Below, one piece after another: positions 26,021-35,749 of a DNA stretch of 64,000 bases. The DNA comes from Betaproteobacteria bacterium UBA5216 (GTDB lineage Bacteria; Pseudomonadota; Gammaproteobacteria; Burkholderiales; SG8-41), in contig DHVE01000125.1 in assembly GCA_002412495.1 (NCBI GenBank), forward strand, positions 25,304 to 89,303, written 5' to 3'. Under the pieces are notes generated by a model. That model did no database searches and was not told the origin of the DNA. It worked only from the letters and a program-made list of their open reading frames with translations. Position 1 is the stretch's first letter. The number at the start of each line of letters is the position of its first letter. Position numbers and translations under genes: made by a program.

Positions 26021-27007
26021 ATGACCAAGCGCAATTCGAGGTTCGTCAGAAGAGGTGCTGCGCTGCTGCTGTTGCTCACGGCGTCAACAGTAGCTACCGC
26101 CCAGACTTACCCCACAAAACCCATCCGCCTGATAGTGCCCAACGCGCCCGGCGGTGGCACGGATACGGTGGCGCGCGCGATCGCGGACAAGCTCGCGCCT
26201 GCGCTGGGACAGCAAATTATTGTCGATAATCGTGGCGGGGCGGGCGGTGCAATCGCGGCCGAGATGGTGGCGCGCGCACCGAAGGACGGGCACACACTGC
26301 TGTTGGGCAGCGCCGCGACGCTGATCACGGGGCCGGCGCTGATTACACAGCGCAAGTACGATCCCATCAAGGATTTTGCATCCGTCGCGCTGGTGGGTAC
26401 CACGGCGTATATTTTTGTCGCGCATCCTTCATTGCCAGCGGCGACGGTGCGTGAATTTATCTCGCTTGCGCGCACGGCCGACGGGCGCATCACGTATGCG
26501 TCGACGGGGCAGGGCAGCCCGTCACATTTGGGCGGCGAACTTTTTCAGGCGCTGGCGAAAGTCAAAATGACGCATGTGCCGTTCAAGGGCGGCGCACCGG
26601 CGATGATGTCGTTGCTGCAAGGCGAAACCTTTGCCCTGTTCGGTAATTTTGTGACCGCGTTGCCGCAGGTGCGCGAAAAACGCATTCGTACGCTGGGGGT
26701 GACGAGCATCACGCGAAGCACGCTCGCGCCGGAGATTCCCACCATCGACGAATCGGGCTTGCGCGGTTTTGAAGTGGAGCAGTATTACTCGGTCGTGGCG
26801 CCCGCCGGCACGCCCGCCGAAATCGTCAACCGGCTGAATCGTGAAATCGCACAGCGCTTTGCCGTGCCGGATGTGCGACAGCGGCTTGCGCATGAAGGCA
26901 TCGAATTGCGAACCGCGACGCCCGCCGAACTGGGCAAGCTGAACGCCAGGCAGTTCGAGAAATGGTTGAAAGTCATACAGCGGGCCGGGATACAACGCGC
27001 CGAATAG
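26021..27007 (+). CDS. Bug-family (TctC) periplasmic solute-binding protein
   Basis: 328 aa from the ATG at 26021 (MTKRNSRFVRRGAALLLLL, GAAGGA upstream); the in-frame ATG at 25991 adds ten residues. Signal peptide ends STVATAQ; the mature protein has YPTKPIRLIVPNAPGGGTDT and VVDNRGGAGGAIAAEMVAR-like Bug motifs. A free-standing gene between etfBA and an acyl-CoA dehydrogenase. Ligand unknown. Confidence 0.92.
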   Translation: MTKRNSRFVRRGAALLLLLTASTVATAQTYPTKPIRLIVPNAPGGGTDTVARAIADKLAPALGQQIIVDNRGGAGGAIAAEMVARAPKDGHTLLLGSAATLITGPALITQRKYDPIKDFASVALVGTTAYIFVAHPSLPAATVREFISLARTADGRITYASTGQGSPSHLGGELFQALAKVKMTHVPFKGGAPAMMSLLQGETFALFGNFVTALPQVREKRIRTLGVTSITRSTLAPEIPTIDESGLRGFEVEQYYSVVAPAGTPAEIVNRLNREIAQRFAVPDVRQRLAHEGIELRTATPAELGKLNARQFEKWLKVIQRAGIQRAE

Positions 27008-27089
27008 GCGCGCCCCTAGGACATTGGGCTTTGCGGTAACATAGCGGCGTGTCTCGCAAGATTGCGCTATTTTTTCCTGGAGTGTCGCC

Positions 27090-28874
27090 ATGTCATCGTA
27101 TGTTGCCCCGCTGAAAGACATGTTGTTCGTGATCAACGAACTCGCCGGTTTGGACGAGGTTTCCAAACTACCCGGCTGCGAAGAGGTCAATGCGGAACTG
27201 ATCGAGGCCGTGCTGGGCGAGGCAGCGAAATTCGCACAGGAAGTGCTGGAGCCGCTCAATCGCGTCGGGGACAAAGAGGGCGCGAAGCTTGCCAACCATG
27301 TGGTCACGTCGCCCAGCGGGTTTAAGGCGGCTTACCAGCAGTTTCGCGACGCGGGCTGGAACGGCCTTGGCGGGCTGACGCAATACGGCGGACAGGGCCT
27401 GCCGCATCTGGTGTCGAACCCGGTGCAGGAAATGTGGAACAGCAGCAACATGGCGTTCTGCCTGTGCCCGATGCTGACCTCCGGCGTGATGGAAGCGCTG
27501 GCGCATCACGCGTCCGCCGAGCAGTTGCAGCGCTATATGCCCAAGCTCAACTCAGGCGAGTGGAGCGGCACCATGAACCTGACAGAGCCGCAAGCAGGCT
27601 CCGATTTGGCGGCAATTCGAGCGCGCGCGGTACCAGCGGGCGATCATTACAAGATCAGCGGCACCAAGATATTCATCACCTGGGGCGAGCACGACATGGC
27701 GGATAACATCGTGCATCTGGTGCTTGCGCGCCTGCCGGACGCGCCCGAAGGCGTCAAGGGTATATCGCTGTTTGTTGTGCCGAAGTTTTTGCCAAACGCC
27801 GATGGCAGCCTGGGCACGCGAAACGATGTGAAATGTGTATCGATCGAACACAAGCTCGGCATCCATGCCAGCCCCACCTGCGTAATGCAGTATGGCGACG
27901 CGGGTGGCGCGGTGGGGTACCTCGTGGGTGAGGCCCATCGCGGGCTGGAATACATGTTCACCATGATGAATCACGCGCGCCTCGCGGTGGGCCTGGAAGG
28001 CGTGGCGGTGGCGGAGCGCGCGTATCAGCACGCTCTCGACTACGCGCGCACCCGCGTGCAGGGGCGCGAGGTCGGCCAGCGCGGCGGCGACCGCGTGACC
28101 ATCATTCACCATCCCGACGTGCGGCGCATGCTGATGCAGATGAAGTCGCAGATTGAAGCCATGCGCGCGCTGGCCTATCTGGCGGCGGCAACACTCGACA
28201 AGGCCAAGCATCATCCGGATGCCACCGAGAAGCGGCGCAATCAGGCGCTGATCGATTTGTTGATCCCCGTGGTAAAAGCGTGGTGCACCGAGCAGTGCGT
28301 GGAGATTGCTTCCACCGGCGTGCAGATTCACGGTGGCATGGGATTTGTCGAGGAGACGGGGGCGGCGCAGTACTTGCGCGATGCGCGTATCACTACCATC
28401 TACGAAGGCACCACGGGCATACAGGCGAATGATCTGGCGGGCCGCAAAGTGGGGTATGAAAAAGGCGCGACGGCGCTGGCGGTGATCGCAGAGATGCGCA
28501 AGACGGTTTCGGCGCTGACGGGGGGGGAATTGTCCGCCATCGGAAATTCGCTCTGCGGCGCCATCGATGCGCTGGAAGAAGCGACCCACTGGATCGTCGA
28601 TACGTTCCAGAAAAATCCGAATGCGGTGTTTGCCGTGGCGGTGCCGTACCTGAAGCTATTCGGCACCGTGGGCGGCGGCTGGATGATGGCGCGCGCGGCC
28701 GCGGTGGCGCAAAAAAAGCGCGGCGAACCCGGCGCGGACACCGTGTTTTTCGATACCAAGCTCGCGACGGCTCGGTTTTATTGCGAACACATTTTGCCGC
28801 TGGCGGCGGCGTGCAAACAAACGGTGGTGAGCGGGGCTGGCAGCGTACTGGCACTGGAGGAATCACAGTTTTGA
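27090..28874 (+). CDS. Acyl-CoA dehydrogenase with C-terminal ACDH_C domain
   Basis: 594 aa, the length of the extended family having an extra C-terminal domain (about 480-594). MNLTEPQAGSDLAAIRARA is the FAD/substrate loop; KISGTKIFITWGEHDMADN and GIQANDLAGRKV are conserved; the catalytic Glu is expected in the segment YEGTTGIQAN. Oxidises an acyl-CoA to the 2-enoyl-CoA and passes electrons to ETF, encoded just upstream. Such 590-600 aa enzymes include 3-methylmercaptopropionyl-CoA dehydrogenase (DmdC) and medium/long-chain acyl-CoA enzymes; the substrate cannot be told here. GGAG precedes the ATG. Confidence 0.93.
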   Translation: MSSYVAPLKDMLFVINELAGLDEVSKLPGCEEVNAELIEAVLGEAAKFAQEVLEPLNRVGDKEGAKLANHVVTSPSGFKAAYQQFRDAGWNGLGGLTQYGGQGLPHLVSNPVQEMWNSSNMAFCLCPMLTSGVMEALAHHASAEQLQRYMPKLNSGEWSGTMNLTEPQAGSDLAAIRARAVPAGDHYKISGTKIFITWGEHDMADNIVHLVLARLPDAPEGVKGISLFVVPKFLPNADGSLGTRNDVKCVSIEHKLGIHASPTCVMQYGDAGGAVGYLVGEAHRGLEYMFTMMNHARLAVGLEGVAVAERAYQHALDYARTRVQGREVGQRGGDRVTIIHHPDVRRMLMQMKSQIEAMRALAYLAAATLDKAKHHPDATEKRRNQALIDLLIPVVKAWCTEQCVEIASTGVQIHGGMGFVEETGAAQYLRDARITTIYEGTTGIQANDLAGRKVGYEKGATALAVIAEMRKTVSALTGGELSAIGNSLCGAIDALEEATHWIVDTFQKNPNAVFAVAVPYLKLFGTVGGGWMMARAAAVAQKKRGEPGADTVFFDTKLATARFYCEHILPLAAACKQTVVSGAGSVLALEESQF

Positions 28875-28887
28875 ACAGGAGAGTTCC

Positions 28888-29847
28888 ATGAAAGGTGTTG
28901 CCGCGCGTTGGAGAGGATGGACAGCAGTTGCGTGTATCGTGGGATTCGTGGGCATCGTGGGATACGGCACGGAAATACTTATGGCGCCGGCGCATGCGGC
29001 CGACGGCAAGGCCGATGCCAAGGCCGAGGCAGCGGCGGCATTCAAGGCCGCCGAGGCGGCGATGACGCGAGGCCCCGCCGACATCAAGCTTGCCGATCAG
29101 GCAGTGATCAAGATACCGGAGGGCCAGACGTTCATACCCACGGCGGAAGCGGGGCGTTTGTTAACCGTGATGGGTAACCGTCCGGGGGATGGGTTGCTGG
29201 GCCTGGTAATGCCGCTGAGTGACGCGGAGTGGATCGTGGTCGCGCGCAACGTCAAGGCGGGCTATGTTAAAGACGACGATGCCAAGGACTGGAAGGCCGA
29301 TGAACTGCTTGCCAGTCTGAAAGAGGGCACGGAAGAAACGAACAAGGAACGCCGCCAGCGCGGCATTGGCGAAATCGATGTCATCGGCTGGGTGCAGCCA
29401 CCGACTTACGATGCGATCACGCACCGGCTGCTGTGGTCGCTGTCGTCCAAGCCGAAGGGTGCGACGGACACGGCCAACGCCGGCATCAATTACAACACTT
29501 ACGCGCTGGGACGCGATGGGTACATCAGCCTGAATCTGGTGACGTCGCTGAAAAACATTGAGCGCGACCGGCCTGTGGCGCATACCCTGCTGGCAGCGCT
29601 GAATTTCAACGAAGGCAAGCGCTACGCGGATTTTAATGCGTCAACCGACAAAGTGGCCGAGTACGGACTTGCGGCACTGGTGGCGGGCGTGGCAGCGAAG
29701 AAACTCGGCCTGCTTGCAGCCGTCGGCGTGTTTCTGCTGAAATTCTGGAAGATTGCGCTGCTGGCCCTGGCGGGCATCGGTGCCGTCGCCGGAAAATTTT
29801 TCGGACGCAAGAAATCGACGGATTCCCATCAACCTCCCACCCCTTAA
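28888..29847 (+). CDS. DUF2167 membrane-anchored protein
   Basis: 319 aa. N-terminal signal or anchor (about 12-40), an Ala/Lys-rich segment, the DUF2167 core (GEIDVIGWVQPPTYDAI and HRLLWSLSSKPKG-like wording, about 165-200), and one or two C-terminal TM helices (about 260-305) before a polar tail. The family is widespread in proteobacteria as a predicted membrane protein of unknown function. It is 13 bases downstream of the acyl-CoA dehydrogenase with AGGAG, so probably cotranscribed. No function is assigned. Confidence 0.85.
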   Translation: MKGVAARWRGWTAVACIVGFVGIVGYGTEILMAPAHAADGKADAKAEAAAAFKAAEAAMTRGPADIKLADQAVIKIPEGQTFIPTAEAGRLLTVMGNRPGDGLLGLVMPLSDAEWIVVARNVKAGYVKDDDAKDWKADELLASLKEGTEETNKERRQRGIGEIDVIGWVQPPTYDAITHRLLWSLSSKPKGATDTANAGINYNTYALGRDGYISLNLVTSLKNIERDRPVAHTLLAALNFNEGKRYADFNASTDKVAEYGLAALVAGVAAKKLGLLAAVGVFLLKFWKIALLALAGIGAVAGKFFGRKKSTDSHQPPTP

Positions 29848-29862
29848 ATTGAAAGAACAAAA

Positions 29863-30660
29863 ATGACTCCCTCGCTTTCCAATCCATTGGCTGCCCGTCT
29901 GAAACGCGGCGATCTGGGCCTGGCACTGATGATCCGTCACGCGCGCACGGTGGACATCGCGCTGGCCGCTCATGCGTGCGGCTTTGACGCGGTGTATTTT
30001 GATTTGCAGCACAGCCCGCTGCCGGAAAATGAAGTGGCGCAAATGTGCGTGGCGTCGCTGGGTGCCGGTGTGACGCCGCTGGTACGTATTCCAGACAAGG
30101 ACTACGGGCTGGCGCTTCGCATGCTGGATGCGGGAGCGATGGGCATCGTGGTGCCGGATGTGGTGACCGCGGATGATGTGCGCGCGGCGGTGGCGGCGTG
30201 CAAGTATGCGCCAATAGGCCATCGCTCTGGTACGTCAAGCTGGGCGCATTTCGGCTATCAACCGGTGCCAATGGTGGAAGCGCGCAAGGTGCTGAACGAA
30301 AACACCCTGCTGATCTGCATGATCGAAAGCCGCGCCGCATTGGAGAACGTCGAAGAAATTGCCGCGGTGCCCGGCGTGGATATTCTGCATATCGGCAGCA
30401 ACGATTTGTCTTCGGACATGGGCATCGTCGGCGAACTCACCCATCCGCAAGTCAAGGCGGCATTCGAGCGCGTGGTGGCGGCGTGCCACAAACACGGCAA
30501 GATTCCTGGCATCGGCGGCCTCGCGGGTGCCGATACCAAGAATTACGATTACGCCATCAAGCTCGGCGCGCGCTTCATGTCTGCCGGCAACGAATGGGCG
30601 ATGATGATCGCGGCGGGCAAGGAGCGGGTAAAGTCGATACGCGGGTTGCATTCGGTGTAG
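29863..30660 (+). CDS. HpcH/HpaI-family aldolase/citrate lyase-like protein
   Basis: 265 aa TIM barrel. FDAVYFDLQHSPLPENE near residues 42-58 and LICMIESRAALENVEEI (about 147-163, with metal-ligand Glu) followed by VDILHIGSNDLSSDMG (metal-ligand Asp) are HpaI family signatures. These metal-dependent class II aldolases cleave 2-keto-3-deoxy or 4-hydroxy-2-ketoacids to pyruvate and an aldehyde. It follows the DUF2167 gene by 15 bases. The substrate is not evident from the neighbours. Confidence 0.9.
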   Translation: MTPSLSNPLAARLKRGDLGLALMIRHARTVDIALAAHACGFDAVYFDLQHSPLPENEVAQMCVASLGAGVTPLVRIPDKDYGLALRMLDAGAMGIVVPDVVTADDVRAAVAACKYAPIGHRSGTSSWAHFGYQPVPMVEARKVLNENTLLICMIESRAALENVEEIAAVPGVDILHIGSNDLSSDMGIVGELTHPQVKAAFERVVAACHKHGKIPGIGGLAGADTKNYDYAIKLGARFMSAGNEWAMMIAAGKERVKSIRGLHSV

Positions 30661-30681
30661 CCGCGCACCAACGTACCTGCG

Positions 30682-31248
30682 TCATGGTTTTTTGGGGAAC
30701 ATGGCTTTAAACGAGGGATGTTCGAACGTTTTCTTCAGAAAATCCTGCGTGGCTGCCCCCAAGGCTTGTGCAACCTGGCCACACGCGATATCGGCAATGA
30801 AGTTGGTCGAGAACGAATAAACGTTTTCGACAGTGAACGGCGCTTCGTCGGCCTTATTGAACCGCATGCGCATCGTCCAGTTTCCCGCGCCGATATTTGA
30901 ATTGAAATCGATGTGCTCCAGATGCCCATGCAGGGTGTTCGCTGATTTTTCGTTAAACAGTCCGGATATTTTTAGCTCCGAGATCAGCGCTTCCCGGATA
31001 TACATTTCAAAGGGACGCTGATCCGGCGGCTCCACCGGTCCGGCCGCTCTACACATGATGGAGTTAAGGCCCGGATTGAATGTGGTGAAATTGGCAACCT
31101 GCAATGTAGCATCCGACGATTGTTTCACTTGTTGCAGCATCGCCACATTTTCGGCGGACAGACCATAGCGCTGCGACGTGTGTGTGCACGCGGTCGTCAG
31201 CAAAACGATGATTACGGACAAAGCTATTTTTGCGTAATTGAAGCGCAT
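30682..31248 (-). CDS. Small lipoprotein of unknown function
   Basis: 188 aa from the ATG at 31248, preceded by GGGAGGG on the minus strand; a longer frame reaches 31299. Signal peptide with lipobox LTTAC (about 17-21), then an alpha/beta domain of about 165 residues without a motif I recognise (segments EMYIREALISELKISGLF and VENVYSFSTNFIADIACG). Predicted to sit in the periplasmic face of the inner or outer membrane. Convergent with the HpaI-like gene. It does not share obvious sequence with the second lipoprotein next door. Confidence 0.7.
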   Translation of the reverse strand: MRFNYAKIALSVIIVLLTTACTHTSQRYGLSAENVAMLQQVKQSSDATLQVANFTTFNPGLNSIMCRAAGPVEPPDQRPFEMYIREALISELKISGLFNEKSANTLHGHLEHIDFNSNIGAGNWTMRMRFNKADEAPFTVENVYSFSTNFIADIACGQVAQALGAATQDFLKKTFEHPSFKAMFPKKP

Positions 31249-31398
31249 TGTTGAACCCTCCCCGAGAGGATGTTGAAGTTGTGCAAACGTTCGTCTCATT
31301 GTAGGTCAGCGAACCTCTTCCAATGGGGGTAACGTCAGATTCGAAGTACGTGCTTTGCGGGTGATGGTTTGCGGGCACTGAAAAGCGGGCTGCGAGGC

Positions 31399-31432
31399 AG
31401 CGGGAAGTACGGTTTATAACGTATTTCCCGCT
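31399..31432. terminator. Strong hairpin between two lipoprotein genes
   Basis: AGCGGGAAGTACG (31399-31411) pairs with CGTATTTCCCGCT (31420-31432) over 13 positions with one G-U pair and an 8-base loop. It lies just past the 3' end of the minus-strand gene at 31441-31962. A T-run is not immediate, so it could be a processing or stability hairpin. Confidence 0.55.
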
Positions 31433-31440
31433 CCTTGCGG

Positions 31441-31962
31441 TTACGTCCCGATATGTACCTGATACTGCGCCCCATTGGAAAACGTGCAGGTGCCCGCACC
31501 CTGGTACGGCGTGCTCATCTGGTATTCGCATTTGGCGAAAGTGCCGCGCCCGCCAAACGCGCTGGCGACGCCACGCCGTTCGTCGTTGGCGACGCGCGTG
31601 GCTTCTCCCGCCAGCGTTTCGCCCATGTAGTTGAACTGGAAGCGGCCCTTGCCGCTCATCATGTTGGTGACCTGACCGGTGAGCACGCCGGTCTGATTCG
31701 CCAGATCGTTGGCCGGGTACAGGCGCACATTGAGCGAGGCCGACATGGGCCCGGTCGAGATCACCGGCGGCGGCAGGCCGTTGGTACCCTGCGGGCCGCG
31801 ATGGGCCGGCACGACCGGCAGGGTGGCGTAGGCGTACTGTGGTGTGCCGTCGGCGGAGTTGCCCAGCGGCATGACGTAACAGCCGGACAGCAGCAGGGCC
31901 GGCAGTGTGAACACAAGTGGCACGCGTGTTTTGGAGGACATCAACCAGTTGCGAGTATTCAT
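31441..31962 (-). CDS. Small lipoprotein of unknown function
   Basis: 173 aa. Lipobox LLSGC at about 24-28 after a hydrophobic signal; the start is the ATG at 31962 with AGGGGG upstream, or the second Met seven codons on. The mature part has a Pro-rich linker, then a beta-rich domain (SASLNVRLYPANDLANQTG, GKGRFQFNYMGETLAGEAT) ending with a Cys pair (CEYQMSTPYQGAGTC) that may be disulfide-bonded. No family recognised. Confidence 0.7.
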   Translation of the reverse strand: MNTRNWLMSSKTRVPLVFTLPALLLSGCYVMPLGNSADGTPQYAYATLPVVPAHRGPQGTNGLPPPVISTGPMSASLNVRLYPANDLANQTGVLTGQVTNMMSGKGRFQFNYMGETLAGEATRVANDERRGVASAFGGRGTFAKCEYQMSTPYQGAGTCTFSNGAQYQVHIGT

Positions 31963-32263
31963 ATAACCCCCTAAGTAGTGGACAGTTCAGTGATTGGAAC
32001 TTCAATCTCGCCATCGCGAGGCTGGGCATCGAAAGGTGTCTTGCGATGCCGCGCCAGCGCGGTTTGCGATGGGGCGATACTGCGGGAAGGGAAGTTGCGG
32101 ATCGGTTACATCACGGTTACCGATGAGCTACTTATGATGATGTTCAAGAGGGGGTTCTAAAAATACCAATAAAAACAATAGGTTACTATTTTACAAAAAA
32201 GTGCAGGCGCGCCGGTTGCATAGCCGATGAGCCTATCGGTCAGTCGGTTCCCTGGCCGCTCGT
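31963..32263. other. Intergenic region with motif copy 5 (32167-32190)
   Basis: 301 bases without a convincing gene. It contains CAATAAAAACAATAGGTTAC plus TATT (32167-32190), a clean copy of the recurrent A-rich motif; a small hairpin CCGAT/ATCGG (32224-32239); and GGTTAC direct repeats near 32104. The upstream part may hold the promoter of the 31441-31962 lipoprotein gene. Confidence 0.5.
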
Positions 32264-35200
32264 TCAGCCGTTCAGCCGATCGCGGATTGCGGTGGTCTCC
32301 GCGGAGGGAGTCGCATTGAGATGGGCCTTGAGCACTTTTTCGCAGCGCCGGTAGGTTTCCAATGCATCGCCATTGCGCCCCAGTTCTGCATAACACGTCA
32401 TCAGGTTGCGATAGAGGCCTTCGACGGTATTTTCGATGTCGATTGCATGCTCCAATAACTCAATCGCACGTTCGGGTTGTCCCGTTTGCTGCCAATGGCG
32501 CCGCAGATCGCCGATGGCGCGCACGTAGCGGTGGCGCAGGCGCTCTCTTATCGGCAAGGCCCAGGATGCCTCGGCTTCGTTGCCGAGAAATGCGCCGCCG
32601 TAGTGGCGCATGATCTGCGCGGCGAGGTTGTCGAGGGTTTCGCGGTTTGCCGCGCCTTCAGTTGGGCCGGCCTGCCGTAGCGTCTGCGCCAGGCGTTCGA
32701 GAGTTTGTTCGAAGGCCCAAACATCAACCCAGATGTAGCGTCCGTCCAGCGACACCTTGCTCTCGGACAGCGTGATTGCCCGCTCGTCGCCCAGCAGTTT
32801 TCGCAATCGGTGCAGGGTGGTGGCGAATGAACGATGCGCGGAGTCGCCGTCGATGCGCGGCCACAGCGAGTGAGTGATGCGTTCTTCCGGGATGTCGCGG
32901 CTACCATGGGCGATGATGCACTTGAGCAGATCAAAGGGACGGCGCTGCGCCTTGCCGGAAAAGGCAATGGGTTTTCCCTGTTTGAGCACGCGAAAAACGC
33001 CCAGCGACTGCACGCGGATCGGCCAAGGCCAATCGAGCGTGGCCGCGGTGCCGGCATCAATCGCCAACGCGCGTTCGTGAATCAGGCGACTGACGTATTC
33101 GGTTTCGATGCCGGTCTCCAGCGCAATGCTGCACAGGCGCGACAGTGATTCCGGCAGCCACAAGAAGTGGCCGAGGTAGTTACGCGGCTTGCCGACTTCC
33201 AGCGCCTGACGTAGCGCGCGCATGCCCGAGCGCGGCCGCCGCCCGCTTTGCAGCGCTACTGGCGCATAACACATGAGTCCGGTGAATTCGAGCAAATGGT
33301 TGCGTATCGGTCGGGCAATGTCATACACGCGCTGAAAGCTCGCCAGGGCGCCGCGCATATCATTACCCGAAAACTGCACTTGCGCGGTGGCCATGCGGCA
33401 CAGCGCCTCGAACACCGGGCAGCCGACTTCGATGGCGGTTTTGAGCGCCAGTTTCTGTTGCAGAAAGGCGCGTACGGCGTCGTGCCGGCGCAACGCGAGC
33501 CAGGTTGAAAACAGGTGATAAAGGCACAGATCAAATCGCGCGTGGGTGCGCGGCAGGGCATCGAAATCGTTCAGCATTTGCCCGGCGGTTTCCAGATCAC
33601 CCACCGCCAGCGCGCCACCGGCGCCGTACGCGAGCAACTGATGGCTCATGATGGTGACGCCTTCCGCGCGTTCGATTTCGAGCCCCTGCCGCACGGCGTC
33701 GTAGCAGGCTTGCCGCTGCGCGGTGAGCATGTAAAACGTCGCCTCGACCAGACGGAACATGGCGAGATCCGACGGACGCACGCCCTCCATGGCTTCGCGC
33801 GCGATGATGTGGCGCACGCCTTCCAGCAGCGCCGCGGCCTTTGGGAAATGCCCGCCATAGGCAATGCCGAGCGCGATGCGCGTTTCGACGAACACGCGCA
33901 GATTCGGATCGGCCTGTGCCGCGGATGCACGGTACGCACGCTCCGCCCAGTATTCGATTTCCGGATGATGCGGCTGGCGCACCACCATGGAGGTAAACAG
34001 GCTGCTCGCGATGCGGGCTTCCAGCGCGCCGGACACCAGCGCGGGCTGTTCGCGCAGCAGGCTGTCCATGATTGCGATCCAGCGGTCGAGCAGGGAAAAA
34101 TCGTCCACCTCGTACAGAATGGCATCCATGGCGCCGGAGCAGGTGAACACGAGCCCGCGCTGATCGGGTTGTGGCTGGGCCGCGAACAGGGCGTGGGCGC
34201 GTTCCTGCAGCAGTCGGCTTTCGCGCGGCGACACATGCATGCGCGCGAGCGCCAGCCAGTACAGGGTCCAGGGATTGCGTTCCTGAATTTCCCTGGGCAA
34301 GGTTTCCACCCACTGTGCCAGCGTTTCACTGCGGCCGGAATCGAGCATTTCGCGCGCATGACGGCGGATGACGGCTTCCATGCGTTCCCATGCGCTGGCG
34401 GCCCGCATCAGCAGCACGGCTTCCGCCACCTGGCCTTCGGCTTCCAGCAAGGTGGCCGCGGTGAGCTGCAACTGCTGGCGCTGATCCTTGCTGAAGGTTG
34501 CATTGGCGCGCGCCAGCACGAACTCGCGCAGCAGGGGGTGGTATTCGTACACCGCCTGCGGATGCCCTTGCTTGAGCGTGACAAAGTAGTTGTTGCGATG
34601 CATGTCGTCAAGATGATCACCCGCCCCGGGCAGACCGGAGATGGCGCTTGCCATGTCGGCCGTCATTTGCGGCAGATAACTGGTCTTGAGCAGGAGTTCC
34701 TGCGTGGGCGCGGCCGCTTTCTGAAAAATTTCACCGGCGAGATAGTCGAACACCAATTGCGGTGTCGCCAGGTCCGGCAGCATGGATATCGGCTGATCCC
34801 GGCTCGCTGGCGCTTGTTCGAGCAGCAATATCAGCCCTGCGGCCCAGCCGCGTGTTTTTTCATAAATATCCGATAATGCCGTGGTCGATAGCTGGTGACC
34901 GCGGTTGGCGACGATGGCATCGGATTCAGCGCGCGTCAGTTGCAGATCGCGCCATCCGATCACAGTCATGCGTTGATTTGCCCGTAGCCGCACCATCGAC
35001 GGCGGCGGGTCGCTACGGCTGATTACCATGACCGAACTGCCGGCGGGTGTTTCCGAAATGGCAATTTGCATTACCTCGTGCAGCGGCGATTGCGCCGTCA
35101 GCTCATGGTAACCATCGAATGTCAGGGCGAATTTTTCGCCAAACTCGCGGTATAGCACCTGAAAATAACGGCGCGCAAAAACCGACAGATTTGATTGACT

Positions 35201-35509
35201 CTGCGGCGTGAGTTGCGGCAGTCGTATTTTTTTTCGCCCAGCGCTTTCCGCGATGGCCAGGCCCATGTGATAAAAAAAGGAAGCGACATCGTTGTCGCTT
35301 TCATCAAACTGGTACCACAGTGAAGACAGTTCTCTGTTGTCCAGATAGCTCGCGGCCAGCGTGGTCTTTCCGCTGCCTGGTGAACCGGTGATCCAGATCG
35401 CGGGTTTGGCGCGCGCGTCATCCAGCAAACAAAACAACCGGTCACGCACCATCACGCCGGAAAAACTCGGGCGCGTGGTTTTGGCGAAAGAGATTTGTCG
35501 GGTGGCCAT
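32264..35509 (-). CDS. Large AAA/TPR transcriptional activator with C-terminal BTAD (SARP-like) domain
   Basis: 1081 aa. An N-terminal STAND/MalT-like NTPase with Walker A TGSPGSGKTT (41-50) and Walker B-like FALTFDGYHEL; a long TPR-type helical middle (about 330-800); then a winged-helix domain (VQSLGVFRVLKQGKPIAFSG...LLKCIIAHG, about 830-920) and a bacterial transcriptional activator domain with TPR at the end. It has MalT-like architecture, but the DNA-binding part is OmpR/SARP type instead of LuxR type. Probably activated by a metabolite plus ATP. It is divergent from fadE with a 240-base spacer, so control of the fatty-acid genes is a reasonable inference. Confidence 0.85.
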   Translation of the reverse strand: MATRQISFAKTTRPSFSGVMVRDRLFCLLDDARAKPAIWITGSPGSGKTTLAASYLDNRELSSLWYQFDESDNDVASFFYHMGLAIAESAGRKKIRLPQLTPQSQSNLSVFARRYFQVLYREFGEKFALTFDGYHELTAQSPLHEVMQIAISETPAGSSVMVISRSDPPPSMVRLRANQRMTVIGWRDLQLTRAESDAIVANRGHQLSTTALSDIYEKTRGWAAGLILLLEQAPASRDQPISMLPDLATPQLVFDYLAGEIFQKAAAPTQELLLKTSYLPQMTADMASAISGLPGAGDHLDDMHRNNYFVTLKQGHPQAVYEYHPLLREFVLARANATFSKDQRQQLQLTAATLLEAEGQVAEAVLLMRAASAWERMEAVIRRHAREMLDSGRSETLAQWVETLPREIQERNPWTLYWLALARMHVSPRESRLLQERAHALFAAQPQPDQRGLVFTCSGAMDAILYEVDDFSLLDRWIAIMDSLLREQPALVSGALEARIASSLFTSMVVRQPHHPEIEYWAERAYRASAAQADPNLRVFVETRIALGIAYGGHFPKAAALLEGVRHIIAREAMEGVRPSDLAMFRLVEATFYMLTAQRQACYDAVRQGLEIERAEGVTIMSHQLLAYGAGGALAVGDLETAGQMLNDFDALPRTHARFDLCLYHLFSTWLALRRHDAVRAFLQQKLALKTAIEVGCPVFEALCRMATAQVQFSGNDMRGALASFQRVYDIARPIRNHLLEFTGLMCYAPVALQSGRRPRSGMRALRQALEVGKPRNYLGHFLWLPESLSRLCSIALETGIETEYVSRLIHERALAIDAGTAATLDWPWPIRVQSLGVFRVLKQGKPIAFSGKAQRRPFDLLKCIIAHGSRDIPEERITHSLWPRIDGDSAHRSFATTLHRLRKLLGDERAITLSESKVSLDGRYIWVDVWAFEQTLERLAQTLRQAGPTEGAANRETLDNLAAQIMRHYGGAFLGNEAEASWALPIRERLRHRYVRAIGDLRRHWQQTGQPERAIELLEHAIDIENTVEGLYRNLMTCYAELGRNGDALETYRRCEKVLKAHLNATPSAETTAIRDRLNG

Positions 35510-35749
35510 CGAAATCGTTAATTTCTTGACCTTAGTTTAATGCAAGACGGACCAATTTTCAGGAAGCAATGGGTTAATATAAGCTCATGTTTTAAAAGAG
35601 CTATTTTTAGTTATCGGATTCGGGATCGAGATATCGGCGTAACATTCCAGCACTGCACCGGGCAGGCAGATGATTCTGGAATATCCGTATGCTGTCGTTC
35701 GGTTTGATATGAAATAATGTGCTTAACCTTCAACGTGGAATCATTTTTC

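Noticed and set aside
33515..34876. 453-residue open frame on the plus strand
   Set aside because: Antisense to the large AAA/BTAD regulator; no recognisable domain and biased Gln/His/Arg composition.
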